Shown here piece after piece: positions 9,038 through 18,464 of a DNA stretch of 64,000 nt. Source of the DNA: Arsenicicoccus piscis (lineage in GTDB: Bacteria > Actinomycetota > Actinomycetes > Actinomycetales > Dermatophilaceae); assembly GCF_022568835.1 (NCBI RefSeq), contig NZ_JAKZHV010000003.1:62001-126000 (forward strand). Direction: 5' to 3'. The position numbers were made by a program, and so were the translations under genes. Within the stretch, counting starts at the first letter, position 1. The number at the start of each line of letters is the position of its first letter. The notes under the pieces are model-generated. The model made no database searches. It was not told the DNA's origin and saw only the letters and a program-made list of their open reading frames with translations.

Positions 9038-10502
9038 GCTCTTCCGGGACTATCCGATTATCGGTGTAAGTGGCATTTTCGTTACTGGTGGGTGCTGGCC
9101 GCGGGCATGCGGTCAGCGAAGGTGACGGCGAACGCGTTCAACGCTGGCTTCCAGCGCATCCCCCAGCGGGTCTGGCCGGTGCCCTTGGGGTCCAACGATC
9201 TCACGGTCAGGTAGAGCGTCTTCAACGCGGCCTGCTCGTTCGGGAAGTGACCGCGGGCCCTCACCGCCCTGCGGAACCTGGCATTGAGACTCTCGATCGC
9301 GTTCGTGGAACAGAGGACTTTGCGGATCTCGACGTCGTAGTCCAGGAACGGGATGAACTCGGTCCAGGCGTTGCGCCAGAGCCTGATCATCGCGGGGTAG
9401 GCCTTGCCCCACTTCTCGGCGAACTGTTCGAACGCCCGCTCCGCATCGGCCGGGGTGGATGCTTCGTAAACGGGCCTGAGGTTGGCGGCGATCTCGGGCC
9501 AGTGCCGCTTCGAGGCATAGCTGAAGCTGTTGCGCAGCAGGTGGATGATGCAGGTCTGGACCTTCGCGGCGGGGAACACGGACCCGATGCTGTCGGGCAG
9601 GCCCTTCAACCCGTCGCAGACCATGAAGAACACGTCCTTGACGCCTCGGTTCTTCAACTCGGTCAGGCAGGCAAACCAGAACTTCGCCGACTCCCCATCG
9701 CCCTGCCCGGGCCAGATCCCCAGAATGTCCTTGTGCCCGTCGAGGTCGACACCGATCGCGGCGTAGTAGGGCTGGTTACGGACCTGCCCATCCCTGACCT
9801 TGACCACGATCGCGTCGATGAAGACCGCCGCGTAGATCGGCTCCAACGGGCGGGCCATCCACGTGTTCATCTCGTCGACGACGCGGTCGGTGATCCGGCT
9901 GATCGTGTCCTTCGACACCGAGGTCCCGTAGACCTCCGCGAAGTGGGCAGCGATCTCCCCAGTCGTCAGGCCCTTCGCGAACAGCGACAGCACCATGGCG
10001 TCCATGTCCGACAACCGGCGTTGGCGCTTGGTGACCAACTGTGGCTCGAACGTGCCATTGCGATCCCGCGGCACCCGGATGTTGACGGCACCGACGTTGT
10101 CGGTGATCACCGTCTTCGAGCGGGTGCCGTTGCGGGAGTTGCCCGACCCGCGACCGACGGGATCATGCTTGTCATAGCCCAGGTGCTCGTTGAGTTCTTC
10201 GTCGAGGGCTGCTTCGACGATCTGCGCCGTGAGGGTCTTGAGGAGGCCGTCGGGGCCGGTCAGGGCGATACCGGCGTCCTTGGCCTGGCGCACCATCTGC
10301 GCGACGGCTTCACGCTGAGCCTTGTCCAGCTCGGCCGGCTCATCCTGCGGTGGTGGTGGGTTTGGGGTCACAGTCTCCAGTCTGGCCGACTCCACGGCCT
10401 CCGCACTGCTGCTGGTGGTGGTTGTCTCGGTCATCATGACTCCTCCTGCCCTTGCGGGCGATGGAGCCACTTACACCGTTTCTCGGATACTCCCGCTCTT
10501 CC
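9038..10502 (-). mobile_element. IS256-family insertion sequence 2, with 8-bp target duplication
   Basis: The element proper is 9046-10494 (1449 bp). Its terminal inverted repeats are 29 bp and match at 25 positions, sharing the inner block CGGTGTAAGTGGC. The octamer GCTCTTCC flanks it on both sides (9038-9045 and 10495-10502), a perfect target duplication. It encodes an intact transposase on the minus strand, so this copy may still be mobile. Its ends and protein differ from those of the first IS256 element, so they are not copies of each other. Confidence 0.93.
9082..10437 (-). CDS. IS256-family transposase (intact)
   Basis: A complete mutator-type transposase of about 451 residues. After a Thr/Ser-rich N-terminus come NGTRSKTVITDNVGAVNIRV and the DDE catalytic domain: Asp in YAAVFIDAIVVKV, Asp in FFMVCDGLKGLPD and Glu in STNAIESLNARFRR. 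The sequence YYAAIGVDLDGHKDILGIW is typical of the family. The start chosen is the first of two adjacent ATGs (10437, 10434), preceded by AGGAGG; the frame is open further upstream to 10470 but has no better ribosome-binding site there. It catalyses cut-and-paste or copy-out transposition of the surrounding element. Confidence 0.95.
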   Translation of the reverse strand: MMTETTTTSSSAEAVESARLETVTPNPPPPQDEPAELDKAQREAVAQMVRQAKDAGIALTGPDGLLKTLTAQIVEAALDEELNEHLGYDKHDPVGRGSGNSRNGTRSKTVITDNVGAVNIRVPRDRNGTFEPQLVTKRQRRLSDMDAMVLSLFAKGLTTGEIAAHFAEVYGTSVSKDTISRITDRVVDEMNTWMARPLEPIYAAVFIDAIVVKVRDGQVRNQPYYAAIGVDLDGHKDILGIWPGQGDGESAKFWFACLTELKNRGVKDVFFMVCDGLKGLPDSIGSVFPAAKVQTCIIHLLRNSFSYASKRHWPEIAANLRPVYEASTPADAERAFEQFAEKWGKAYPAMIRLWRNAWTEFIPFLDYDVEIRKVLCSTNAIESLNARFRRAVRARGHFPNEQAALKTLYLTVRSLDPKGTGQTRWGMRWKPALNAFAVTFADRMPAASTHQ

Positions 10503-10592
10503 TACCTGAGCGTGGGTTGAGCAGGGCGGCGCGCTGATCGGGGCTGGTGGTTGGTAGGGGTCGAGGTCCACCTGTCCCAGGCGGGCACTCAC

Positions 10593-11285
10593 CTACGGCG
10601 TGTCCGAAGCGACCGTGTCCAGTTGAGGCTCAGTCGACGACGTCGGGAAGTGCGGCCCTGGGAAGTCATCCACCCGCACGACGTGGTCGAGGATGTCCGG
10701 GACGGCGCCCGGGATGGTTGCCTCTACAACCGCAGCGTCTGCCTTGCGACGCTTGGCCCGCCAAGCGTCGTATTCAAAGTCGTCGAGCCGCTGAGACACC
10801 GACTTCCCCCTACGAGGGGCTGAGGGGACATGCGCCGATCCCGTGTTGTACGGAGAGACCTCGATGACCTCCCCGTACGCCTCGACCAGCGACCGAGTGT
10901 CGACCGTGAGCACCACCTGGGGTGTAGTTCGGTACATCCGCCCTCGCAGCAAGCGCCCGAGTCGCTCTGCGGTCGCCCAAAAGAAGACTCGACTATCGAG
11001 CAGGTGCAGGAACTCCTCGCGGGTGGTGCCTTCCTCCAGAACGTCATCGAGGAACTTCAACGGCTTCTGGTCGCGGATGACAACGACGTGACCGTCCGCC
11101 CCCTCCGTGGTCAGGACTTGCGAGCGGAGGCGTCGCTCTCCTGGCCCGGAGCCCGAACCGCCGACAGCGTCCACCAGCAGGTCCTTCGCTGGTAGAAGCC
11201 CGCGAGACTGGATCGATGCCCACGCCCGGGCATCCGCCGTGTGAAACACCTGTGGGTGGTAGGCGATCAGTTCATCGGCTTTCAT
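10593..11285 (-). CDS. DUF7002-family protein
   Basis: The product is about 230 residues from ATG 11285; the frame is open further upstream, but that part is not protein-like. It begins ADELIAYHPQVFHTADAR followed by SIQSRGLLPAKDLLVDAV. This His-Thr then SIxxxGLLP pattern is shared by DUF7002 proteins and resembles the start of ADP-ribosyltransferase-like folds such as DUF4433/DarT, where a bound protein or nucleic acid is modified using NAD. Further on are HLLDSRVFFWATAERLGRLL and VVLTVDTRSLVEAY. The enzymatic activity is an inference from pattern only. It lies downstream of the restriction-like operon, same strand, after a 365-bp gap with strong inverted repeats. It ends 91 bp from the second IS256 element. 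Confidence 0.65.
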   Translation of the reverse strand: MKADELIAYHPQVFHTADARAWASIQSRGLLPAKDLLVDAVGGSGSGPGERRLRSQVLTTEGADGHVVVIRDQKPLKFLDDVLEEGTTREEFLHLLDSRVFFWATAERLGRLLRGRMYRTTPQVVLTVDTRSLVEAYGEVIEVSPYNTGSAHVPSAPRRGKSVSQRLDDFEYDAWRAKRRKADAAVVEATIPGAVPDILDHVVRVDDFPGPHFPTSSTEPQLDTVASDTP

Positions 11286-11466
11286 AGGCAGGATCGTAGG
11301 CGTCAGGTGGCAGCACCGCCTGTGCGATGGCAGACCTGGCGCGTGCTGCCAGGACAGTCCAGCATCGACTCCCCAGAGGTGGACCCCGTCCTCTCGTTGG
11401 AACGCAGGCGGTCGACACCAGCCCCGACAACGGCGAAGCTCCCGGCCGGATCGCCTCAGGCCGGGA

Positions 11467-11527
11467 GTTTCGGGAAACCGAAACGGGTAGTTCAGGGAAC
11501 TACCCCACGGTTGGTAGTTCCCGAAAC
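11467..11527. repeat. Nested inverted repeats in the 11,286-11,650 intergenic region
   Basis: An outer pair GTTTCGGGAA (11467-11476) and TTCCCGAAAC (11518-11527) encloses a perfect 9-bp hairpin GGGTAGTTC-AGG-GAACTACCC (11485-11505). A further partial copy, GGTAGTTCCC, starts at 11513. The structure lies between the helicase-nuclease stop (11651) and the DUF7002 start (11285). It could be a terminator or attenuator, an operator, or a structured RNA. No T-run follows either strand of the hairpin. The rest of the 365-bp gap shows no gene. Confidence 0.6.
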
Positions 11528-11650
11528 CCGTTGACCTGCAGAGACACGTACGCGAGTCAGGGGCCAGGCACAGCAGGGTGCACCCAGCAGGCACACACCC
11601 AGCGCCATCGGGAGTGGGTGCCGACGAGCGTCATGGGCTTCCACCGTTGC

Positions 11651-14600
11651 CTATCGTCGGCCCGCTGCCTTCTTGGCTGCACGACGAGGGGCCCCCGCTC
11701 CAAGGACCTTTCTCGCCATAGATTCCCAGGCTGGCTGATCGACGCCGCTGCTGTCGTCGCTCCACATCAAGACACCACGATCACCCGGGGCCTCGGGATC
11801 GTCGTACGGCCGGTATCCCTGCGCTATGTACCAGACCTTCTTGGCTTCCCAGTCGGCCGCGTACTTGGGGTTGCTCATCATGCCCAGGTGCTCCCAGATC
11901 ACCTCATCCCCTGAGGGAGTCTCAATCATGAAGTCGGGATACTTCGTCACCCCGTCGATCGACAGCGGGCGCTCATAGGACCATCGGTCAGGTGCCAGAC
12001 TTTGCAGGATCGAAGCGACGATCACCTCGTTCTTGCTGCGTACGAGCACCCCTCCGGGAGCCACGTGGATGAGGTTCGCGTCGAACTTCCGCATCGCGTC
12101 ACCGACCGTAAGTTCCCGGGGTGCGGGCTTGCGGAACAGATCAGTCATGCGGCGAGCCGTTTCGGACAGCGCCGGCGAGGCGAGCTCAAACAGCTGATCG
12201 ACGGTGCCTTCGTGGAGGATGACCACCTTGCGTGTTTGACGCGTCAGTGCGGTGTAGAGGAGCTCCCGGCTCACTACGACTCCCGCGGGCAGGACCAGGA
12301 AGGTGACTCCAAACTCTGAGCCTTGGGACTTGTGGACTGTCACGGCCCAAGCCAGTTCCAGCGGCGGGTCATCGGACGTGGATGGCCGGTAGCCGTAAGT
12401 AGCGCCCACTTGGGATGAGAACTCGACGTTGGCAAAGTTTGGCGATTTGCTTGCACGTCCGACAACGACACCGATCTCGCCGTTCGCCACGTAGTTCATT
12501 CCAGCGCCGTCGGGGTACGCCTTGGCACGGCTGTCGTTGCGCGTCTGCATGACCTTGTCGCCCATCACGATGCGCTCTGGACCGATCGGCTTCGGCGGAC
12601 GATAGTTCCAGCGGTTTTCAGCCCACTGAAGATCACTGGACCGGTACCGCTGCTTGATCATCCGGTTCAGCTCGACGGTCCCGAAAACCCTCGACCTGGT
12701 CGGCGAAAGGACCTGCCAGTCTTCGCAGCGGTCGCCAGCGCCGCCGTCTCCGGTGCTCCAGTTGACCCACTTTCCATCATCGGAAAGGTGAGCTCCGTAG
12801 GTCAGCTTGAAGGCTGGCTCCAGGTCGGCCGCATCCTCGAGTCCCAGTTCCGCCTCGATCGCCTGGATGAGCGTCGGCACGACACCCTCGTCCATCCACG
12901 TCCGATAGGCGAGGGTTTCCGACGGGGTTCCGAGTCGGAGCTTCTGCCAGATCTCGTCGGCGGCACTGGGGAGGTCCTCGCCGCCGAACCATCGCGCGAG
13001 CGCAAGGTCATCTCGCTCCCCCTCCTCGCCCTTCTGACGCCGGAACACCGTCAGCTCCACATACCCGGCGGCAACGCGCGCTGCGCCGGTGAACGCATCG
13101 GGTTTCAGCCATTCGACGAGGTCGACGAACGGCCGACCGGGGCCGATTGGCGGCAGTTGCCGATGGTCGCCGACCAGAATCAAGCGCTTCACACCTTCGA
13201 GTCCGCTGAGTGTCGCCGCGAGCATCTCCTCGGTCAGCATCGAGGCTTCGTCGATGACGACGAGTCCAACCTTGGAGCGCTTGGCGCGGTCGACCCTTTG
13301 ATAGCGGCCAGTGTCGGGATCGTAGCCGCCCTTCTTCACCAAGAAGCTTGCGAGGGTCTGTGCCTCGAAGTTGACCTTCGATTGCAGTTGCACACGGGCC
13401 TTTCCGGTGGGCGCGAGCAGCAGCACTCCGTCCTGCTGGATGTCCGGCCGGGCCACAAGGGTCTGCAGCAGGGTTGTCTTACCCGTTCCGGCCGGCCCCA
13501 CGAGGACAGACAGCCGCGAGGCAAACAATTCGCCGAGGCCGGCCGCCTTCTCGGTGCGCGCTAGTTCTTCTTCTGCGTCGCTGGGGTCCGCGGGCCCGAA
13601 CGCAGCCTCGATGGCGGCACGGGGATCGAATGGAACGTTGAATCTGCGGGCATTGCGCCGCTCGTTCATGTGATCGGTGATATCGAGCCCGACCTCCCGC
13701 AGATGCGCGAGTTTGTACGCGGGCTCGCCACCGGCCAGCTCCGCGGCCGTGAGCGGTGTCCATCGCCCGTAGTCGTCCAGGTCATTTGCGTTCAACCGGT
13801 ACGTGTTGAGCAGTGGTCGCGATATCGGGCACGGGCGGGTTGCGGTGATGCTCGACGCAGCGCTGAGGACATCGCTCTCGCCGGCGACGGTGTCGCCATC
13901 CTCCGCCATGCGCTCCAGAGCGTCGACCATGAAGGCTTCAAGCCGACGTGGGTCTCCCGGATCACTGAGCGCGCTGATTGGTTCGATCAGGTTCACCCAC
14001 TGAACATGTGCGGCCGGGAAGCATGCCTGGTCAACGGTGGAGAGAGGAATCGGGTGGCGAGACCTGTAGGAGCAGGTGGCCGCGTAATACGGGTTGTCGA
14101 CGAGTTCAGGCGGTGTCACCTCCCATGTCGTCCGACCACTCATCAGGGCAGTCACCTGCTCACGCTGGACATCCATCGCGGAGAGGACCTTGAGGGCGTG
14201 CTGCTCGTCCGCTCCGAGCCCCCTCCATGTGTGGCCGATGGACGGCGGCAGCGCGTGTACTAGCTCGTCGGCGAGGGGACTCTTCGGATCAAGCGCACAT
14301 TCAACGACGTCCCAGGGCGCGCCCTGCCAGTCGGGCTCTGTGATGAACCGGCGCACCACGGCATGCGCGGACTCCACTCCGAGGTACCCGAGAACCGCAC
14401 TGAGCCCGGGTGCCGGGCCACGCAACTGCCAGAGGCGCTCGATCTGATCGTCCCCCCAGTCTGTGGCCGACTTGGCGACCTCGACTCCGAGTAGTCGCAG
14501 CCCATCGGCTGCTGAACGGAGTGAGCTGAGGGCAGCGATCGCCGTGTCGTCGGAAACATGCTCCGTCACGTACGAGAACTCAACGTCCGCACCCTCGGGC

Positions 14601-15385
14601 GCCCAGGCAAGCGCACCTGTCAGGTCGGCGCCAGCTTCAAGCAGCGGAACAAGCTCCTGGTAGGGCAGCAGGATCCCTTGCTTCTGGTCCGGCCGCAGCG
14701 AGTGCCCCACGACGGTCTCCCACATGGACGAGTCGAACGGCTGGCCGCCCGACTGATTCCACATGGGTGGCGGAACCACAGCCGTTACGGCCGCGGCCCC
14801 AACCAGCAATCGCCGGGTCGATTCCTCTTGGAAGGGCGAGTGCTTGAGGTAAACCAGCACCAGGCTCTGCTCGGGAATGACATCAACAAAGAAGCGGTCC
14901 ATCACCGCGCGTTGGTTGCGGCCGTCCATCAGCCAGCCCGGCTTGAACCCCAGCACTCTGTGGGCGTCGTCCTCACGCTCCGGCCTGTAATCGTCGACTT
15001 CGAGCCACAACTCCTGATCAACCGTCTCCCGACTCAGCCAGCGGAAGGGCACGGCTTCGAAGGCGTACGCGGGTACAGACACCGTCGTGGGACTAAGGTG
15101 CCCTTTCAACGCCTTGTTGAAGCGGTATGGGTGCTCCTTGACCAAGGCATAACCGTGCGGCGACATGAAGGCCCCACGTTCGGACAGGCATGGCAGCCGA
15201 CCTAGATCGTTGAGCTCCGTGAACGATCGGCCGGCCACCTCGGCCTCCCATGCGTCGTCGCGCTTGTCGCCGATGTTCTTGAGTAGCAGGCATGAACTGT
15301 TGTCGAGCGGGCTCCCGCAGACCTTGTCGTTCCAGGGTTGGTCTCGCCATGGAACTCGCATGGAGATGTGCTGCACGACTGCCAT
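11651..15385 (-). CDS. RecD-like SF1 helicase with C-terminal PD-(D/E)XK-like nuclease
   Basis: A 1244-residue protein. The first 600 residues are unfamiliar. A superfamily 1 helicase core follows: Walker A GPAGTGKTT near residue 630, motif II VVIDEAS near 710, motif III LVGDHRQLPPIG near 735, then AVTVHKSQGSEF near 1013 and ELLYTALTRQTRK, as in RecD/TraA-type enzymes. The end (about 1110-1200) reads SKNEVIVASIL, KYPDFMIETPSGDEVIWEHLG and AADWEAKKVWY. This is the Glu...Pro-Asp...Glu...Lys spacing of a PD-(D/E)XK-like nuclease. It probably unwinds and cuts DNA. It starts 4 bp after the restriction-helicase stop, so it belongs to the same operon and is translated with it. No frameshift is seen. 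Confidence 0.8.
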   Translation of the reverse strand: MAVVQHISMRVPWRDQPWNDKVCGSPLDNSSCLLLKNIGDKRDDAWEAEVAGRSFTELNDLGRLPCLSERGAFMSPHGYALVKEHPYRFNKALKGHLSPTTVSVPAYAFEAVPFRWLSRETVDQELWLEVDDYRPEREDDAHRVLGFKPGWLMDGRNQRAVMDRFFVDVIPEQSLVLVYLKHSPFQEESTRRLLVGAAAVTAVVPPPMWNQSGGQPFDSSMWETVVGHSLRPDQKQGILLPYQELVPLLEAGADLTGALAWAPEGADVEFSYVTEHVSDDTAIAALSSLRSAADGLRLLGVEVAKSATDWGDDQIERLWQLRGPAPGLSAVLGYLGVESAHAVVRRFITEPDWQGAPWDVVECALDPKSPLADELVHALPPSIGHTWRGLGADEQHALKVLSAMDVQREQVTALMSGRTTWEVTPPELVDNPYYAATCSYRSRHPIPLSTVDQACFPAAHVQWVNLIEPISALSDPGDPRRLEAFMVDALERMAEDGDTVAGESDVLSAASSITATRPCPISRPLLNTYRLNANDLDDYGRWTPLTAAELAGGEPAYKLAHLREVGLDITDHMNERRNARRFNVPFDPRAAIEAAFGPADPSDAEEELARTEKAAGLGELFASRLSVLVGPAGTGKTTLLQTLVARPDIQQDGVLLLAPTGKARVQLQSKVNFEAQTLASFLVKKGGYDPDTGRYQRVDRAKRSKVGLVVIDEASMLTEEMLAATLSGLEGVKRLILVGDHRQLPPIGPGRPFVDLVEWLKPDAFTGAARVAAGYVELTVFRRQKGEEGERDDLALARWFGGEDLPSAADEIWQKLRLGTPSETLAYRTWMDEGVVPTLIQAIEAELGLEDAADLEPAFKLTYGAHLSDDGKWVNWSTGDGGAGDRCEDWQVLSPTRSRVFGTVELNRMIKQRYRSSDLQWAENRWNYRPPKPIGPERIVMGDKVMQTRNDSRAKAYPDGAGMNYVANGEIGVVVGRASKSPNFANVEFSSQVGATYGYRPSTSDDPPLELAWAVTVHKSQGSEFGVTFLVLPAGVVVSRELLYTALTRQTRKVVILHEGTVDQLFELASPALSETARRMTDLFRKPAPRELTVGDAMRKFDANLIHVAPGGVLVRSKNEVIVASILQSLAPDRWSYERPLSIDGVTKYPDFMIETPSGDEVIWEHLGMMSNPKYAADWEAKKVWYIAQGYRPYDDPEAPGDRGVLMWSDDSSGVDQPAWESMARKVLGAGAPRRAAKKAAGRR

Positions 15386-15389
15386 GTGT

Positions 15390-18300
15390 CTATCCCGTCA
15401 CTAGGTCCATCAGTTCGGAGTAGTTGGTCACCACGTCGTACTTGACGTCGCTCTTGCCTAGCGAGCTAAAGAACTTTCGGGCGCACTCGATCTTGGCGTT
15501 CTCGACCCCCTTGAGCTGCAGGGTCGACATCGAGCCCTTGGTCTCGGCGACGAAGTAGACGTGCTTGATCTTGGTGGTGTCGTCGCGGAAGGCAATGACC
15601 CAGTCGGGGTTGTAGTCGCCGACGGGAGTGGGGATGGAGAACCCGCGCGGTAGCTTCGAGTAGACGACGACCTCGTCGCTGACGTCGAGCTTCTCCACGA
15701 ACTTCCGTTCCACCTTGGAGTCGGTCACGACATACTCGTAGACGCTCTTCTTCAGCTTCTCGCCAGCCTTCGACAGGTCCTGAGCGGTCTGGTTCTCGGT
15801 GAAGATCGAGGAGTCGTAGCGGTTGTCGAGTGGGTCGTATGTCAAGTGCTCGACGATGACTGTCGCCTTCTGTTCGTTGATGAGGCGGGCAGCCTCCGTG
15901 ATGAACTGCTCGGGGTTCTGCTTGAACTTGGCGAACGTGCCCGGATTGATGCCGGTGAGGATCGCCGCACACGTCCGGCGCGTGAGTTGCGTCTTCTCCG
16001 CGATCTCGCCGAGCAGGTCGTACTTGACCGTCGAGCCTGCCGAGACGGCCGAGTGCTCGACCTTCGTTTCTGACACCTTGAAGCCGGTGCCGGCTTCGAG
16101 CTGTTGCACCTCCAGTCCGACGACCTGCTTGCCGGCTTCAACGAGGTACTGCATGACGGTCACGTTGAGCGACTTGTCGAGGGTGCGGATGCAGTTCTTG
16201 ATCAGCTCTTCGGAGTCGAACTCGACCTGGTAGACGGCCTTGTGGTTGATGCGGCTCCAGAGCTCCTGGAACTCCCGCTTCTTGAAGTTCGCCTCGTTGA
16301 ACGGGATCTTCTTCGGCTTGCGGCCATCGGTTGGCTTGGGCAGGTCGAGGTACAACGCATCGACCAACGGCCACACGAAGTCGATCACCGGTTTGAGCAT
16401 CTCGGCTGTCGGGGCGGCGAGAGTCCCGTCTGCGCGGCCGTCCTTGTACGCCTGGGTCACCAGGCCGTCGTCGTCGATGTAGTCGTGACGGATCAGGTGG
16501 TTGTAAAGGGCCTGAGCGATCGACTTTTCCAGGACGCTCGTCGTGCCGTCCGCGAGCTTGATCTGCTTGCCGGTGAAATAGTCGACGCTGGCCTTGCGTG
16601 GACGGGCCGACAGGGACTCGATGATCTCCTTCTGCAGGGCTGTGACGAAGTCGGTGTACGACTCGTCGGTGACGACGGTCAGTTCGTTGATGTCATGGAC
16701 CGTGACCGGGTTGTCCATTCGCTCCCCGTGCTGGTCGACCGACAGGCGCAGGCCGCGGCCGATCTCCTGCCGCCGGGTGGTGGTGTTGTCGCTCTTCTTG
16801 AGCATGCCCATCACGAACACGTTCGGGTTGTCCCACCCCTCACGCAGCGCCGAGTGCGACCAGATGAATCGCACGGGCTCCTCGAACGACAGCAGCCGCT
16901 CCTTGTCCTTCAGGATCAGGTCGTACGCGTCGACGTCATCCGACTGCCCCGCGAAGTCACCGCGCGCAGCGATCTTGCCGTCGACGGATCGGCCGGTCCT
17001 CTTGTCGATCGAGAAGTATCCCTCGTGCGTCGAGCGCACAGGAATGGCTTCGACATGCTTGCGATAGCGCTCGGCCGCGTCGTCGAGGTCCAACTGGCCG
17101 AGGAAGTCGGCGAGCACTGCCTCGTACTCCTCCTCAAATACGCGGGCGTACTCGCCGAGAGTGTCTTCGCGGTCGTAGTCGCGGTAATTGGCGACTTCGT
17201 CGATGAAGAAGAGCGACAGTGCCTTGATGCCCTGCGCGAACAGCTGGCGCTCCTTGTCGAGGTGGGCGCGGATGACCTCGCGGATCTGGATTCGGCGCTT
17301 CTGGTCCTCGGCAACGTCCTGGGTCACCTCGCCGGCGCCAATCATGTCGCCGTTGCTCAGCTCGACGATGTCGCGGTTCGCGTCGACATCGCGGATGAAG
17401 AGGCCCTTGTATGCCTCGATGCCGCCGGAGATGTCGTGCAGGTTCATCCCCTGGCTCAGCCGCTTCACCTGCCGCTTGATGCCCTGAGCGGTTTGCACCT
17501 CAAGTTCGACGCGTGCCTTCGGGAAGTCCGCACCCTTGCCTATCTCCAGTCCGTCGACATACAGGTACGCCGAGCTCCCGGCCAAGTGCTTCACGGTGAT
17601 GCCGCGCACGGCGATCTTCTTGACGAGCTTCTGGTTGTAGGCATCGATCGCGTCGAGACGGTGCACCTTGGTGCGCTCGATCTTGTGGGTGGCCGAGTAG
17701 CGCAGCGCGAACAACGCGTTGAACCCCCCAAGGGCCTCCAGCGACTTGGACGGCTTCTTCGCGTCACCTTCGATCTTCTGCGGCTCGTCGATGATGAGGA
17801 TCGGCCGGTTCGCGGCGATGACGTCGATGGGCTTCCGCGACTGGAAGTCGTCCAGAACCTGGCCGATGCGGCGGGCGTCCTTGCCGGTGGCGTTGAAGGC
17901 CTGAATGTTGATGATCATCACCTGCACGCCGGCGTCGGACGAGAAGCGCTCCACTTCGTGCAGACGCGATGAGTTGTAGATGAACGTCCGCGGCTTCGTG
18001 CCGTACAACTGCTGGAAGTGCTCCGCGGTAACGTCGAAGGACTTCTTCACGCCCTCGCGGATCGCGATGGACGGCACGACCACGATGTACTTCGACCAAC
18101 CGTACCGCTTGTGCAGCTCCATGATCGTCTTGATGTAGACGTAGGTCTTCCCTGTGCCGGTCTCCATCTCGATGTCGAGGTTGATCGGCGCCGCCGATTT
18201 CTTGACGGGATCCTTGAGGTCCTTCACGGGCTTCAGTCCCCGCGTCCGCTGAACCGCGTGCACGTTCGTCAGGAGTTGCGCCGGCGTCAGCGCGATCTCG

Positions 18301-18461
18301 GCGTTGCGGAGACCAGCGTCATCCAACAACGTCGGAGCGGCGTTCTTGCCCGGGTCGATGCGGTACTTCACACCGTCCGCATAGGGCTGACCAGAGAAGG
18401 CCTCGACCACCGCATCGACCGCGTCGGTCTGATACGGCTGGACCTTGAACTGAAGCTTCAT
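15390..18461 (-). CDS. Type III-like restriction endonuclease subunit (Res)
   Basis: A 1023-residue DEAD/DEAH-family helicase with a nuclease end. It shows Walker A METGTGKTYVYIKTI near residue 100, VVVPSIAIREGVKKSF (motif Ia), PILIIDEPQKIEG (motif II) near 222, LRYSATHK (motif III), FIWSHSALREGWDNPNVF and TRRQEIGRGLRL (motif VI). The C-terminal part, GDYNPDWVIAF then VYFVAETKG (about 945-975), is the PD...ExK nuclease core of Res subunits. Res uses ATP to translocate or switch after Mod recognises unmethylated sites, then cuts. It follows the Mod gene by 3 bp and precedes the helicase-nuclease gene by 4 bp. All catalytic motifs are intact. Confidence 0.9.
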   Translation of the reverse strand: MKLQFKVQPYQTDAVDAVVEAFSGQPYADGVKYRIDPGKNAAPTLLDDAGLRNAEIALTPAQLLTNVHAVQRTRGLKPVKDLKDPVKKSAAPINLDIEMETGTGKTYVYIKTIMELHKRYGWSKYIVVVPSIAIREGVKKSFDVTAEHFQQLYGTKPRTFIYNSSRLHEVERFSSDAGVQVMIINIQAFNATGKDARRIGQVLDDFQSRKPIDVIAANRPILIIDEPQKIEGDAKKPSKSLEALGGFNALFALRYSATHKIERTKVHRLDAIDAYNQKLVKKIAVRGITVKHLAGSSAYLYVDGLEIGKGADFPKARVELEVQTAQGIKRQVKRLSQGMNLHDISGGIEAYKGLFIRDVDANRDIVELSNGDMIGAGEVTQDVAEDQKRRIQIREVIRAHLDKERQLFAQGIKALSLFFIDEVANYRDYDREDTLGEYARVFEEEYEAVLADFLGQLDLDDAAERYRKHVEAIPVRSTHEGYFSIDKRTGRSVDGKIAARGDFAGQSDDVDAYDLILKDKERLLSFEEPVRFIWSHSALREGWDNPNVFVMGMLKKSDNTTTRRQEIGRGLRLSVDQHGERMDNPVTVHDINELTVVTDESYTDFVTALQKEIIESLSARPRKASVDYFTGKQIKLADGTTSVLEKSIAQALYNHLIRHDYIDDDGLVTQAYKDGRADGTLAAPTAEMLKPVIDFVWPLVDALYLDLPKPTDGRKPKKIPFNEANFKKREFQELWSRINHKAVYQVEFDSEELIKNCIRTLDKSLNVTVMQYLVEAGKQVVGLEVQQLEAGTGFKVSETKVEHSAVSAGSTVKYDLLGEIAEKTQLTRRTCAAILTGINPGTFAKFKQNPEQFITEAARLINEQKATVIVEHLTYDPLDNRYDSSIFTENQTAQDLSKAGEKLKKSVYEYVVTDSKVERKFVEKLDVSDEVVVYSKLPRGFSIPTPVGDYNPDWVIAFRDDTTKIKHVYFVAETKGSMSTLQLKGVENAKIECARKFFSSLGKSDVKYDVVTNYSELMDLVTG

Positions 18462-18464
18462 GGG

